Origin: Rhizomys pruinosus | Taxonomy: Eukaryota > Chordata > Mammalia > Rodentia > Spalacidae | Reading direction: 5' to 3' | NCBI GenBank assembly: GCA_009823505.1 | Contig: VZQC01005691.1 | Span: 163,324-227,323, forward strand | Length of the DNA stretch: 64,000 nucleotides | In this document: piece by piece, positions 34,193 to 44,530 of the stretch | How the letters are laid out: every line of letters starts with the position of its first letter | Position numbering within the stretch: the stretch's first letter is position 1 | Notes under the pieces: generated by a model | Told to the model about the DNA's origin: nothing | What the model saw: only the letters and a program-made list of their open reading frames with translations | Database searches by the model: none | Program-made: the position numbers and the translations under genes

Positions 34193-34596
34193 GATTCTTT
34201 CTTTATTTTTTTAAAAAAGTAGTCTTACTACTTGGCCCGAGTTGTCCTCCCCCCAGCCGAGCCTTCTGCGTGCTAGATTTCAGGTGTGTGCCAGGACATC
34301 TGACCAACACAATTCTTGAGTGTATAAAATCATATTTTCTCAAAAAAAAACATATTTTCTCAAGTTCTGGAAACAAAAGACAATAAACCCAAAGATCCAT
34401 TTGTGAGGGAAAAAAAAGAGGAGAAAACATTGCTGAATTATCTGTAACTGAATCAAACAAATCAGTTGCATTTTATTTTCAATGCTAGATCATAAAATTA
34501 CAAATAAATAATAAATAACAAAATAACTAAGACAATAGGAACTTCGAATGGTTTTCAAGGAGATATTCAGGCACTTTTCTTGTACTTTAAAAAATT
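34193..34596. other. Unique intergenic DNA
   Basis: 34205-34320 has faint B4/B1-like wording (tgctagatttcaggtgtgtgcc), too weak to annotate. The rest is AT-rich. Confidence 0.4.
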
Positions 34597-34598
34597 AG

Positions 34599-34841
34599 GG
34601 GCTGGAGAGATGGCCTAGCGGTTGAGAGCGCCTACCGCTTTTACAGAGGACCCGGGTTCGATCCCCAGCACCCACATGGCGGCCGAGAACCGTCTGAAAC
34701 TCCAGTTCTAGGAGAACTCCAGTTCCAGGGGAATCCGACGCCCTCTTCTGACCTCCGCGGCATTGCACGACACGGGTGCACAAACCTACATGCAGACAGT
34801 ACATTCATACACATATAGAAATAAATAAAAATTAAAAAAAA
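34599..34841 (+). mobile_element. B2 SINE, duplication subfamily
   Basis: Contains two adjacent CTCCAGTTC(C/T)AGG blocks (about 34697-34730), a perfect GGTTCGATCCCC B box, and an A-rich tail; flanked by AAAAAATTA-like sequence. Confidence 0.94.
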
Positions 34842-34894
34842 TTAATGCACGTTTAAGCCACGTCTTAGAACTAGCTAATTCTTATAATTTTTTT

Positions 34895-35098
34895 TTTTTA
34901 CTATTATTTTAGAGACAGGGTTCCTGTATTCCAGGCTGTTCTCCTTGAACTTCTGATTCTTCTTCCTCTACCTCCCAAGTGCTGAGATTACAGGCATGTA
35001 TCATAGAGACTGGTTTATGTGATGCCTAGGATGGAACCCAGGTCTTTGTCCATGCCAGACAAGTACTCTATCACATGAGTTTGTCCCCAGTTCCCTGG
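34895..35098 (-). mobile_element. B4 SINE (ID-B1 composite)
   Basis: The left part is reverse B1-like (gacagggttcctgtattcc ... gattacaggcatgtatc), and the right part is reverse ID-like (ccatgccagacaagtactct ... gtccccag). This is the order expected of a reversed B4. Confidence 0.65.
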
Positions 35099-35513
35099 CT
35101 AGTTTTCGGTATTACAATAGTCACAGGGCAGTGTTTGGCAGTAAACATACATAGATACAAGGGAAATCATAAACTTTCCCTATGATTCATCCTCCCTGGT
35201 CACTGTTTTCAGAGGAATCCATGAGTACCGTTTCCTTCCATTTATAGCCACTGGAAAAGTTTCACTTTTAATCTACAAGTATTGTCACATCACATTGCTG
35301 GAGGCTGAAGCTCAAGATCACAGTGTCAACAGGCCTGGTAGCTTCTGGCTGACTTGTGGCTGCTTTCTCCCAACGTGCTTTTGCTGTTTTGCCTATGGCT
35401 GGCCTGGCTTGGTATGGTGGCCCAGTGTCTTGATTTCAACAATTCCAGTTGGACTGGATTCAGCCTCACCCTAACTCATCCATCTTAGTTAACTTTTTTT
35501 TTTTAATGTAAAC
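35099..35513. other. Unique intergenic DNA
   Basis: No feature recognised. Confidence 0.45.
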
Positions 35514-35690
35514 TGTGGCCAGGTGTGGTGGTGGTATGCCTTTAATCCCAGAACTTGGAAGACAGAAGCAGGAGGATCTCTGTGAATTCAAGGCCAGGCT
35601 GGTCTACAGAATGAGTTCCAGGCCAACTGGGACTAAAGGGAGACCCTGTCTTAAAAAGTCCCCTGCCCTCCCAAGAAAGAAAAAAAAACT
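35514..35690 (+). mobile_element. B1 SINE
   Basis: ggccaggtgtggtggtggta through agaccctgtcttaaaaag, with a diverged A tail. Confidence 0.9.
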
Positions 35691-35924
35691 AAACTGTGAC
35701 TTATACTCTTTAGTCATTTATGCTTGCAGATAAAACTCTGGGAATTCACCCTTCTTGTGGGTGAGCTTCTTATAAAAGTTTCCACCCTATGCTCCTGGGT
35801 GTTCTGTGCTGTTAATGAACCTCTCTGTGTTACATGAACCATTCAGGTTCATGAGAACTCTCTTCAAAGGAATAAGGCAGAGAAAAGAAAGACCAGAGGT
35901 GACTGGATGCCACCCCTGGTCACA

Positions 35925-35925
35925 T

Positions 35926-35980
<55 letters not shown>
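35925..35980. repeat. (CT)n microsatellite
   Basis: Long CT run with one T-rich interruption. Confidence 0.96.
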
Positions 35981-35984
<4 letters not shown>

Positions 35985-36196
35985 TATCTGTCTCTGATGC
36001 ACACAGGCACAACAATTTGTAAAGACCCATATTAATGGAAGAAATCAAATAATTTATTAGTTCAATATATTAAAATGCCAATTATTGACAAACTGATCTA
36101 TAGATGCAAAACAATCTTAGACAAAAATCCCATCCAGAATGTGGAGCTGGGTCAGTGTAGAGCCATGTTAAAATTTCAGGTTAAGCTAAATCATAG

Positions 36197-36355
36197 GCCG
36201 GGCCTGGTGGTGCACGCCTTTAATCCTAGCACTTTGGAGGCAGAGGCAGGTGGATCTCTGTGAGTTCAAGACCAGCCTAGTCTACAGAGTGTGTTCCAAG
36301 CCAGCTGGGAATAAAGGGAGACCTTCCTCAAAAAGACAAAAAAAAAAAAAAAAAA
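36197..36355 (+). mobile_element. B1 SINE
   Basis: gccgggcctggtggtgcacg through an 18-base A tail. Confidence 0.93.
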
Positions 36356-36367
36356 TCATAGGTCTTT

Positions 36368-36368
36368 N
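36368..36368. other. Single N: assembly junction
   Basis: Isolated N followed by about 230 bases of indel-rich sequence, including a damaged second B1. Confidence 0.85.
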
Positions 36369-36388
36369 GATTAAAAGTAAAACAATCA

Positions 36389-36560
36389 GCCGGGCGTGGT
36401 GGAGCCACCCTTAATGCCTCCGCACTTGGGAGGAGAGGGCAAGCGCGATCCTTGTTGAGTTCAAGGCCAGCTGGTCTACAGGTGGTGTGCCAGGACAGCT
36501 GGGGGCTACAGGGACGTACCCTTGTCTCGAAAAAGACCAAAAAAATAAAACTAAAATAAA
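36389..36560 (+). mobile_element. B1 SINE, indel-rich sequence
   Basis: gccgggcgtggtggagccac, then cttgggaggagagggcaagc; has many single-base errors relative to B1 of similar age in the window, and lies next to an N. Confidence 0.8.
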
Positions 36561-36749
36561 ATAAAATAAATGCCTGTGCCCACCACTCCTGGAGTGATTC
36601 TTACAAAAAAAAAAAAAAAAAAAAAATAAAACAGTAAAACAATCAAGCTTCAAGTATGAAAATCCAGGGATGTATCCTCATGAAACTTGGGAATAAGAAA
36701 AAAAATCTAAAAATGAAACTGCTACATAAAGCATAAAAGGAAATATTAC

Positions 36750-36905
36750 TACACCAAGCTTAATAGGATGTGTTGTCATACCCTAATAATTCCATATACT
36801 TGGGAGGTTGATGAATGAGTATTGCAAACTTGAGGCCAGTCTGGGCTACAGAGTGAGTTTAAGGCCATCTTGGACAAATCAGCAAGACCCAGTCAAAAAC
36901 AAAAA
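36750..36905 (+). mobile_element. Diverged B1-like SINE
   Basis: Contains ttgggaggttgatgaatgag, cttgaggccagtctgggctac and a short A-rich tail. Confidence 0.6.
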
Positions 36906-36975
36906 AGCCCAAGGATGTGACTCCGTAATAACATCTGCCTACTGTGCATAAGATCCTAAGTTTCAAACCCAGTCA
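36906..36975 (+). mobile_element. ID-like SINE
   Basis: ggatgtgactccgtaataac, ctactgtgcataagatcctaag, then a B-box-like caaacccag; a diverged tRNA-derived ID. Its 3' part recurs at 37600. Confidence 0.5.
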
Positions 36976-37599
36976 ACCACTCACAGAGAGAGAGAGAGAG
37001 AGAGAGGGGAGAGAGAGGGAGAGAGAGAGAGAGAGAGAGTTAAATAAATATGCTGTTTGAAAAAAATATTTTTTTTTTTTTTTTTTTTTGGTTCTTTTTT
37101 TTTTTTTGAGACAGGGTCTCCCTGTAGCTCAGTGGCCTGGAACCTGGAAAAGATTTTTATATATTTTTAGGATTATAGAAGATTAATTAACCGAGAGGGA
37201 ATATGGAAGAGTCTTGTGAGATGGCTACATCTCATCTAAGTCTTCGTTACTGGCTGAATTATGAGTCTGCATTAATATGTAGAATGTGATTCTGCTTGAA
37301 GATAAGGTTGTTAAAAGGACGATTAGTTTAACAGCGGCCTTTAGCACAACAGTCCTGGTCCAACATGATGATGTCATAGAACAGGTGTATACACAGCCTC
37401 AAGAAGAGCCAGTGCGCCAACACTACCAGCCTCAGAGTTGAGAAAATAGAATTTTTGCTGTTTAATCCACCCAGTCTATGGTATTTTATTTTATGCAGCA
37501 CTCAAAATTATACTTTATTGTAATTATCCAATGTGTCATCACATATGATCTATACAATTTGGCTATTACACAGGTACACTTACAATTCCATAAAGCTTT
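36930..37599. repeat. First copy of a 670-bp tandem duplication
   Basis: Starts AACATCTGCCTACTGTGC and contains an ID 3' part, (GA)n at 36983-37039, a T-rich B1 scrap, and an old MaLR LTR. It recurs at 37600. About 335 bp (37150-37485) are identical to the second copy, while both ends have small indels. Confidence 0.9.
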
Positions 37600-37654
37600 A
37601 ACATCTGCCTACTGTGCATAAGATCCTAAGTTCAATCCTCAGTAACACTCACAG

Positions 37655-37700
<46 letters not shown>

Positions 37701-38251
37701 AAATAAATATGTCTGTTTGAAAAAGAATATTTTTTTTTTTTTTTTTTGGTCTTTCTGAGACAGGGTCTCCCTGTAGCTCCAGCTGGCCTGGAACTGAAAA
37801 AGATTTTTATATATTTTTAGGATTATAGAAGATTAATTAACCGAGAGGGAATATGGAAGAGTCTTGTGAGATGGCTACATCTCATCTAAGTCTTCGTTAC
37901 TGGCTGAATTATGAGTCTGCATTAATATGTAGAATGTGATTCTGCTTGAAGATAAGGTTGTTAAAAGGACGATTAGTTTAACAGCGGCCTTTAGCACAAC
38001 AGTCCTGGTCCAACATGATGATGTCATAGAACAGGTGTATACACAGCCTCAAGAAGAGCCAGTGCGCCAACACTACCAGCCTCAGAGTTGAGAAAATAGA
38101 ATTTTTGCTGTTTAATCCACCCAGTCTATGGTATTTTGTTATGGCAGCACTCAAAAATTAATACAATATTAATATGTAAAAATTTATCAATGTGTCAGCT
38201 ATGATCTATACACTTTGGTTACACGGTAACTTTACAATTTAAATAAGCTTT
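37600..38251. repeat. Second copy of the 670-bp tandem duplication
   Basis: Same content as 36930-37599, with (GA)n at 37659-37698. The sequence is cleaner (for example GTATTTTGTTATGGCAGCAC where the first copy has an inserted tttat). Confidence 0.9.
37801..38165 (+). mobile_element. Old MaLR LTR (MLT1/MST-like); duplicate at 37150-37510
   Basis: The 3' end reads TTGCTGTTTAATCCACCCAG, then TCTATGGTATTTTGTTATGG and CAGCACTCAAA, the conserved MaLR LTR end. The 5' boundary is not clear. Confidence 0.65.
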
Positions 38252-39047
38252 GTTTCCTCTTGGCAAACAGCCCAATTTTTTTCCTCCAGCACTTTCTTCC
38301 TACATTTCCAGTTTATTCAGCATTTTCTACATGGCTACCACTGTTTCTGATTATCTGTTTTCTCTACATTAGCCTCTGACTATAGCACTTTCATGTCTCC
38401 AAAGACAAGCAGAAGAACGGACGGTTGTTGGAACTGGTATGACTGTGTTCTATTAGCACTTAAGTAAACCGCAAACCAGGCTCTCCCTTCTGGATAAACC
38501 AGCAACCTTTGAGCAACCCTGATGTTTGTCTTCCTTCCTTGCATTTCTACTTTCCCTTACAGACAATAGTAATAATTATAATTGGCCAGACCTCCAAGGT
38601 TGTGATTATTACTTGAGATAGCATCTTAAAATTGTACAGAAGTGCTGCTATAAAAATACAAGGAAAAAAAAAAAATACAAGGGGAGGTGTTATTATTCCC
38701 AGCACAATTTCAGATGATAACCTGTAAACATGGACAATCTTAAGGAGATCTTTTCTACTCTGTGTTCTTGTTTCACAGTGACTCCAACTCAATGGGCCAT
38801 GGTCACACTGCTCTCCACCCAGACCATATTCTTTAATATTTATTGGTCTCTGATCTTAAAATTTACCCATCTGTATATTTTTCTTTATTTGAAAATTACC
38901 TATTCATACTTCATAATGGCTAGAATTATCTTTGTTCTCTGAAGACTTAGTGGAATTCCTTCCTCTCCTACAACGTAAAACAAAGCATTTCTCCTTATTC
39001 CCGTCCTGAAATGCTAGTGTAGCCCTGAGATAACATGACGATTACAT

Positions 39048-39050
<3 letters not shown>
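38252..39050. other. Unique intergenic DNA
   Basis: No exon or repeat recognised; a short tandem AAAAATACAAGG word occurs near 38655-38680. Confidence 0.45.

Positions 39051-39095
<45 letters not shown>
39051..39095. repeat. (CTG)15 trinucleotide repeat
   Basis: Fifteen uninterrupted CTG units, followed by TTGCAGCTGCTC. No exon context. Confidence 0.97.
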
Positions 39096-39099
<4 letters not shown>

Positions 39100-39299
39100 A
39101 GCTGCTCTTTACTGACTGTCACCCTGCCTACACTCTGGTCTAAGTCCTTAACATATACTAAACTTGAAGTCCTGACAGAAATCAGAGAATATGGGCATTA
39201 CGACAAGAAAGGACATATAAATAGTTTACATGAACTCCTTAAGGTAACATAGGGAATAAATGCCAAAGTGTATGATGGACCTAGTGTTTTGTGTAAATT

Positions 39300-39556
39300 G
39301 TTTGCATGGTTTGAATGTAGCCCCAGGTCATGTGTGAAATCTCCAATTTCACATTCACAGCATTTAGGGGTAGGGACTTTGGGAGGTAGTTAGAATTCGG
39401 AGGGGCTGTGAGGAAGTAGATCTGCTCAGCTTCACTGTGAGATCCCTTACCTGATGCTAAGGACAGCTTTCACTGTGGTCTACTAAATAAGTTTCCGTTC
39501 TTTGTTATTTAAATGGATTCATGAATTTTGTTTTAGTAACAGAAAAAAAGACTAAG
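39300..39556 (+). mobile_element. Old MaLR/MLT1-like LTR
   Basis: ATGGTTTGAATGTAGCCCC at the start, GGGACTTTGGGAGGTAGTTAG in the middle and TTTGTTTTAGTAACAGAAAA near the end follow the MLT1 layout, with heavy divergence. Confidence 0.6.
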
Positions 39557-39890
39557 CTTAAATATTGTCATCTGTCTGATCTTGGATAAATTACAAACCC
39601 TCCAGAAACAAAGCTTCTCCTGTGGTTAAAATAAGTGTTTGCTAAAGTGGAAAGGTAGCTGAGTGAAGATAAAGACCTTCACTTTCGTACTGAGAAGGCA
39701 CTGAAAACTTTGTATTAAATACTCTGAGAAATAAAAATATTCCAAGGAATTGTCAGATGTCTTTTATAAGTGCGTCTTCTTATGCATGTGGTACTAGGCA
39801 TGGAACCAAGGGCGTCACACATGCTAGCCAAGTGTAAATGGCTCTATCATGGAAACACATGCCCAACTATTCAGCTTTTGTGTTGAGATG
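39557..39890. other. Unique DNA, with faint B4/ID trace
   Basis: 39785-39860 (gcatgtggtactaggcatgg ... gctagccaagtgtaaatggc) weakly resembles a reversed ID/B4. Not confident. Confidence 0.35.
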
Positions 39891-39906
39891 TCCTCAGGCA
39901 ATTTCT

Positions 39907-40132
39907 TTTTTTTTAATTTTATTCATTTTTTATTTGTATGAATGTACTGTCTGCATGTAGGTTTGTGCACCCATGTCATGCAATGCTGAGGAGGTCAGAA
40001 GTGGGTGTCTGATTCCCCTGGAACTGGAGTTAAAGATGGTTCTCAGCTGCCATGTGGGTGCTGGGGATCGAACCCAGGTCTTCTGCAAGAGCAGTCAGTG
40101 CTCTTAACCGCTAGGCCATCTCTCTAGCCCCC
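39907..40132 (-). mobile_element. B2 SINE with ~14-bp target duplication
   Basis: Flanked by CTCAGGCAATTTCT (39893-39906) and CTCATGCAATTTCT (40133-40146), one mismatch. Confidence 0.93.
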
Positions 40133-40530
40133 CTCATGCAATTTCTAAGGCTGATCTAAGACTTGATTCTCCTGCCTTGGCCTCCCAGTGTTTTTGCTCA
40201 GTGAACTAATACATAATTGAAATGAGTATTCATGTTTAGATTTCTTTGGGCTATCTGATTTTCTTTTTTTCCTTTGGTTTTCTTTGCGCAATGCTAGATT
40301 ACAAAGGTAATGAAGGAAAAAAACCCCACCTACCTCATAGCTGATGCCGTGAAGTTTAAATAAGCATTTTATATGTACATATATATGTATATACACATAT
40401 ATCATTACTTGGAGCACAGAAGCCTCAAAGTATGTTACTCTACTACTACTAGACTACAAGGCAGAAGGGGATAATTATCCTTAAGTGTCTGGATTTGTCT
40501 CTGTACTGATTGAGTTAAATGTTTAGCTCA

Positions 40531-40675
40531 AGCCGGGCATGATGGTGCATGCCTTTAATCCTCACACTTGGGAGGTAGAGGCAGGTGGATCTTTGTGAGT
40601 TCAAGGACAGCCTGGTCTACAGAGTGAATTCCAGGACAACTGGGGCTACAGGGAGATCCTGTCCCCCCCAAAAAA
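40531..40675 (+). mobile_element. B1 SINE with 12-bp target duplication
   Basis: Flanked by ATGTTTAGCTCA at 40519-40530 and 40676-40687. Confidence 0.95.
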
Positions 40676-40728
40676 ATGTTTAGCTCAGATGTCAGCTGTG
40701 TGATTGTGGATGAATTTACTAACACTCC

Positions 40729-41084
40729 TGTCGTAGTTTGTCTTCCATTGCTGTGACAAAACACTCTGACCAACACCAACTTGGGGAGGAAAGGGTTTAT
40801 TCAGCCTACATCTCCCAGGTCACAGATCATCACTTAGGGAGCTCAAGGCAGGAACTCAGGGCAGGAACCTGGAGGCAGGAGCTGAAGCACAGGCCATGGA
40901 GGAGTGATGTTCACTGGCTTGCTCTCTACTGGCTTGCTCAGCCTGCCTTCTTATACTGTCACTGCTCAACAATCAAGACAATACACCACAGATGTGGCCA
41001 CAGGCCAATCCAATGGAGCCAATTCCCCAACCGAGGCTCCCTCAACCCAGGTGTGTCAAGTTGACACCAAAGCTATCCAGCACA
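40729..41084 (-). mobile_element. Solo MaLR-type LTR with 5-bp target duplication
   Basis: Plus-strand ends TGTCGTAGTTTGTCTTCC and TATCCAGCACA (TG...CA); flanked by ACTCC at 40724-40728 and 41085-41089. The minus-strand start includes GTGTCAACTTGACAC. Confidence 0.88.
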
Positions 41085-41204
41085 ACTCCCAAGCCAAAGC
41101 TTCTGCTAGAGTTAAAAGAGAACAGTGTCTGAAAATAGAATAACAATTATATGTATCTCAAAGACTGTGGTAATGATGGATATTTCAAATGGTATATGTG
41201 AGTA

Positions 41205-41275
41205 CACTTCCAACATTTAATCCTCACCATAACTGCTTGAGATTCACAGTATTGTGCTATTTTGGTTCTAAGTGT
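41205..41275 (+). mobile_element. Possible MIR fragment
   Basis: acatttaatcctcaccataac and the following tgagattcacagtattgtgc resemble the MIR core. Short and diverged. Confidence 0.35.
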
Positions 41276-42077
41276 TGTATACTTAGATATTGTATTTCAT
41301 TTCTCATGTGGACCATTGCATAGTATGTACCCATGTTTGTTGTTATTGTGATGTACCACTGAGGATTCCTGACATACAACATGCTCAGTATTAGTTGACA
41401 ACATTGATAAGGAGGTCTAGATAATGAGGGGGTTTTCCTCTTGGGTTTCTGGATAACCAGTCTTTGTATTAGTGATATAATAGGAGGACTGCTATAAGAT
41501 CATAGTTTTCTGGCACCTCCTTAGGGATCAATTGCTTTGTCCCTAAGGAAATTAAGGTCTGAGGTGGAATATGAATGACATATAATGACTATTAAGAAGT
41601 GCTTTGGAGAGTCTGGAGCAAAGGGTCTGCACACAACGTGATTATAAAGGCCATGCCTCCAAGACCTGGAGGTATGGCCTTTATAAGACGGGCTTTTTGC
41701 ATAGGCAATGAGAAGACATTGCCAAGTTATGCTCAAATTTATGTTCAGAAGGTAAGGAAGACAGATCTGTCTTTTATATTGGTGTGCCCAGTGGATTTTC
41801 TATTGTAGGAAATCAGAGATTGGAGACCTGATAGTGAAGGTCTTCTACAGTCCACGTTAGAGAGGTGATGAGGGGCTGCCCTTGTAGAGAGGCTACCTTT
41901 GAATAGGAGAGGTAGAATCTGGTCAATATAATTAATTGCATGGGTAGATTAGGGACAAACAATGGCTTTGAGCTATGTAGCTTGGGTGAATAGAGTGTTG
42001 GGAAGACTGGAGTTAGAGGCATATCTAGGAAAAGAGGTTAAGGAAACATTTAACTGTGTGAATTTAAAGTTCAAACA
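41276..42077. other. Unique intergenic DNA with a strong hairpin
   Basis: No exon or interspersed repeat recognised. Contains the inverted repeat at 41642-41686 described separately. Confidence 0.5.
41642..41686. other. Near-perfect 19-bp stem, 7-nt loop inverted repeat
   Basis: Left arm 41642-41660 (TTATAAAGGCCATGCCTCC) pairs with right arm 41668-41686 (GGAGGTATGGCCTTTATAA) with a single G-T wobble; loop AAGACCT. It could be a chance or decayed palindromic element or a small RNA hairpin. The short stem falls below typical pre-miRNA length and flanks do not extend the pairing. Confidence 0.8.
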
Positions 42078-42300
42078 AGGGGCTGAAGAAATGATTCAGT
42101 AGTGAAGAACACTTAACTGCTCTTGCAGAGTACCAGATTCATTTCCCGGCACCCAAATGGTGGCTAACATTTATCTTAAATGGAGTTTCAGGGTATTCAC
42201 TGTCCTCTTCTGACCTCTGTTGACACCAGGCATGCACGTGGTGTGTTTACACACATGCAGGCAAAACACTCATACCCATAAAACATAAATAAATACTTTA
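42078..42300 (+). mobile_element. B3/old B2 SINE
   Basis: ggggctgaagaaatgattcag, gctcttgcagagtaccag, cctcttctgacctctg and AAATAAATAC tail. Confidence 0.78.
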
Positions 42301-42726
42301 TCTTTCAAGTTATAAGAATACAGGCAAGAGGTCAAGACCAAAGATACTGCTGACTCACAGACTCTTTGAGAAGAGGAGGGGCAGAGAAGAAACCAGCCAG
42401 AAATTCTAGTGGGTAAAGGAGCTGGGGCTGGTTTAAGAGAAGAGACATTTGAGAAGAAGAGAAAACAAGAGCACAAAGTTGCTGAAGCTGGGGAGGGGAG
42501 GAGGGTCACATTTTGAAGGGTCACATCTGTCGCCTCGGAAGATCACTGGAGAAGTCACTGGTAGTCTGCCAGGCAGTCAGTGGGTCATTGCATTGGGATC
42601 TAGATTGTGCCAATGGGTAGGGAGGGCAGAAAAAGTGAAGTTCCCATGTTAAAAGAAGAATGATTTTCAGTGCAGGGAAGACTTGACTCCATGAGAGAAA
42701 GTGTGAAAGGAAATCAGTGAAGAATG
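42301..42726. other. Unique intergenic DNA
   Basis: Purine-rich; no feature recognised. Confidence 0.45.
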
Positions 42727-42867
42727 GATTGGCGTGGTGCTGCACACCTTTAATCTCAGCAGGAGGCAGAGGCAGGCTAGTCTCTGAGCTCTAGGCCAGC
42801 CTGTTAAAGCTTCAAGCCAGCCAAGGCTATATACAGTGAGACACTGTCTTTAAAAAAAAAAAAAAAT
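42727..42867 (+). mobile_element. Diverged B1 SINE
   Basis: ggattggcgtggtgctgcac, aggaggcagaggcaggctag, gagacactgtctt and a 15-base A tail; missing the 'acttgggagg' block. Confidence 0.75.
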
Positions 42868-42944
42868 GAAGAAAAAGTCCTGGAAGGAGCTGGAAGATAG
42901 TGTTCGCCATAACAAATCTCTATTGAGTTGAAGCCCAGAAGGTA

Positions 42945-43135
42945 GTCTTCACATACTGACCCATTTATCCTCATTATTCCTGTGCAGGCAAGGACTGTTA
43001 ATGCCTTCATTTTATACAGGAGGAAGCCAAGGTACACATGGGTTAGCAACCAGCCCGAGGCATCACAGCTAGTAAACAGCACAGCTAGAGACTAAATTCA
43101 GTTTGTGTGGCAAAGAGCAGCTGTACTTGATATCA
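42945..43135 (+). mobile_element. MIR SINE
   Basis: cttcattttatacaggagga, gaggcatcacagctagtaaac and related words follow the MIR consensus (cattttacagatgaggaaac, gtcacacagctagtaag). Confidence 0.65.
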
Positions 43136-43329
43136 GGCAGCCCTGCCCTATTCCAAAGATGGTCTGAAAACATCAGTAAACGTGTCTGCTTTGCCCAGCT
43201 GGTGGTTTGTTGAAGAAAAGGAATGGAAAGACGTGTCTGTTTAAATAGGACGGCTCCTTTTCACCGCCCTGACCCTTCTTCTCCGCTCCCCAGTCAATAG
43301 TGCATTGACAGCAGGAGACGGAAGAGTCA

Positions 43330-43572
43330 CTGTAGGATGAAACGGAGTCTCAAAGCAGTTTTAATTTGCATTTCTAGGATGGCTAAGGATGTTGAACAAT
43401 TGTTAAAATATGTATTGGCAGCTTGTGTTTCTTCTTTTGAAAACTGTTAAGTTCTTTAGATCATCCATTGATTGGAAGGTATTTTTTGTGTTTAACTTTT
43501 TGAGTTCTTTACATATTCCAGATATTAATGCCCTGTCTGAAATACAGCTGGCAAGGATTTCCTGGGAGAGAA
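43330..43572 (-). mobile_element. Old LINE-1 ORF2 fragment
   Basis: On the minus strand reads ISGICKELKKLNTKN and related ORF2 C-terminal text; the plus strand has the familiar attccagatattaatgccctg words. Frames are broken. Confidence 0.75.
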
Positions 43573-43708
43573 TATTATTAATCCCATTCTTCAGACAAAG
43601 AAACCGAGACAAGGCAGTCAGCTGGGCCAGGCACTCAGATACTAAGTTACTAAGTGTCAAAACCAAGATTCAGATCCCATGCCATCTCCCTTCAGAGCTG
43701 ATGCCTTC
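43573..43708 (+). mobile_element. MIR SINE fragment
   Basis: taatcccattcttcagacaaa, gaaaccgagacaaggcagtc, attcagatcccatgcc follow the MIR core and 3' region. It abuts the L1 fragment. Confidence 0.55.
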
Positions 43709-43793
43709 AATCATTCTCATACTGGAAGGTACCCAGGAATTGTCCAAAGTGCTCTGCCAAATTCAAAATTCTGAAATAAGTTTCTTAGAAGAG

Positions 43794-43798
<5 letters not shown>

Positions 43799-43854
<56 letters not shown>
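43799..43854. repeat. (TC)n microsatellite
   Basis: Long TC run beside a B1 scrap. Confidence 0.97.
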
Positions 43855-43938
43855 ATAGGCCAGGCTGGATTGGAACTTGCCATCCCCTGCTTCAGCCTCC
43901 CCAGAGCTGGGGTTACAGGTATGCACCAGTGCCTGCAT
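43855..43938 (-). mobile_element. B1-like fragment
   Basis: taggccaggctggattggaac ... ggggttacaggtatgcaccag. Confidence 0.55.
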
Positions 43939-44304
43939 CTCTTTCCTTTCTGCAGTGCTAAAAACCACTGCATTATGCTGTCTGTACAGGCCTCGAACCG
44001 CGTAGCACAGAGCCAAGGCATGCAGTCCTTCTCTCCCACTGGAGGGCTCCTCTGTCTCTTACAGCAGTAGGACTTTCTGACTTAATGGACCTAATTGGAT
44101 CACTACAACCCTTTTACCTACTTGAGATTATAAGCTTTGTGCAAGCATGACCTTACCTACTCTTTTTACTTGCTATACATGTGGCATCTACTAAACACAC
44201 AATAAATATGAGACAAATGAAAGTAAACACCACCAAAGCATTTAGGTTTCAAATATCAAATATATATCAGAAATTGTAAAAATTTCATAAATTGCTACTT
44301 AAAA
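43939..44304. other. Unique intergenic DNA
   Basis: No feature recognised. Confidence 0.4.
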
Positions 44305-44312
44305 TGAATATA

Positions 44313-44530
44313 AAGGCTGGGGAAATAGCTCAGTAAGTAACTGACTGCCAAACCCAATGACCTGAGTTTGATCCCCAGAACCCACATGGTAAAAGGAAAA
44401 ACTGACTCCCACAAGTTGTCCTCTGACTCCATACATGCTGTGATACATATGTGTGCACATGGGCACACACACACACACACATACACACACACAGAACACA
44501 TACACACACAATAGGTAAGTGAAATAAAAC
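44313..44530 (+). mobile_element. B3 SINE with (CA)n tail
   Basis: aggctggggaaatagctcag, gtttgatccccagaaccc, then a (CA)n-rich 3' part at 44464-44511. Confidence 0.75.

Noticed and set aside
41642..41686. Calling the hairpin a microRNA precursor
   Set aside because: The stem is only 19 bp and the flanks do not extend it; without conservation or small-RNA reads this would be guesswork.
43410..43961. 183-codon frame
   Set aside because: A composite of an old L1 fragment, a MIR, a (TC)n tract and a B1 scrap; no gene structure.
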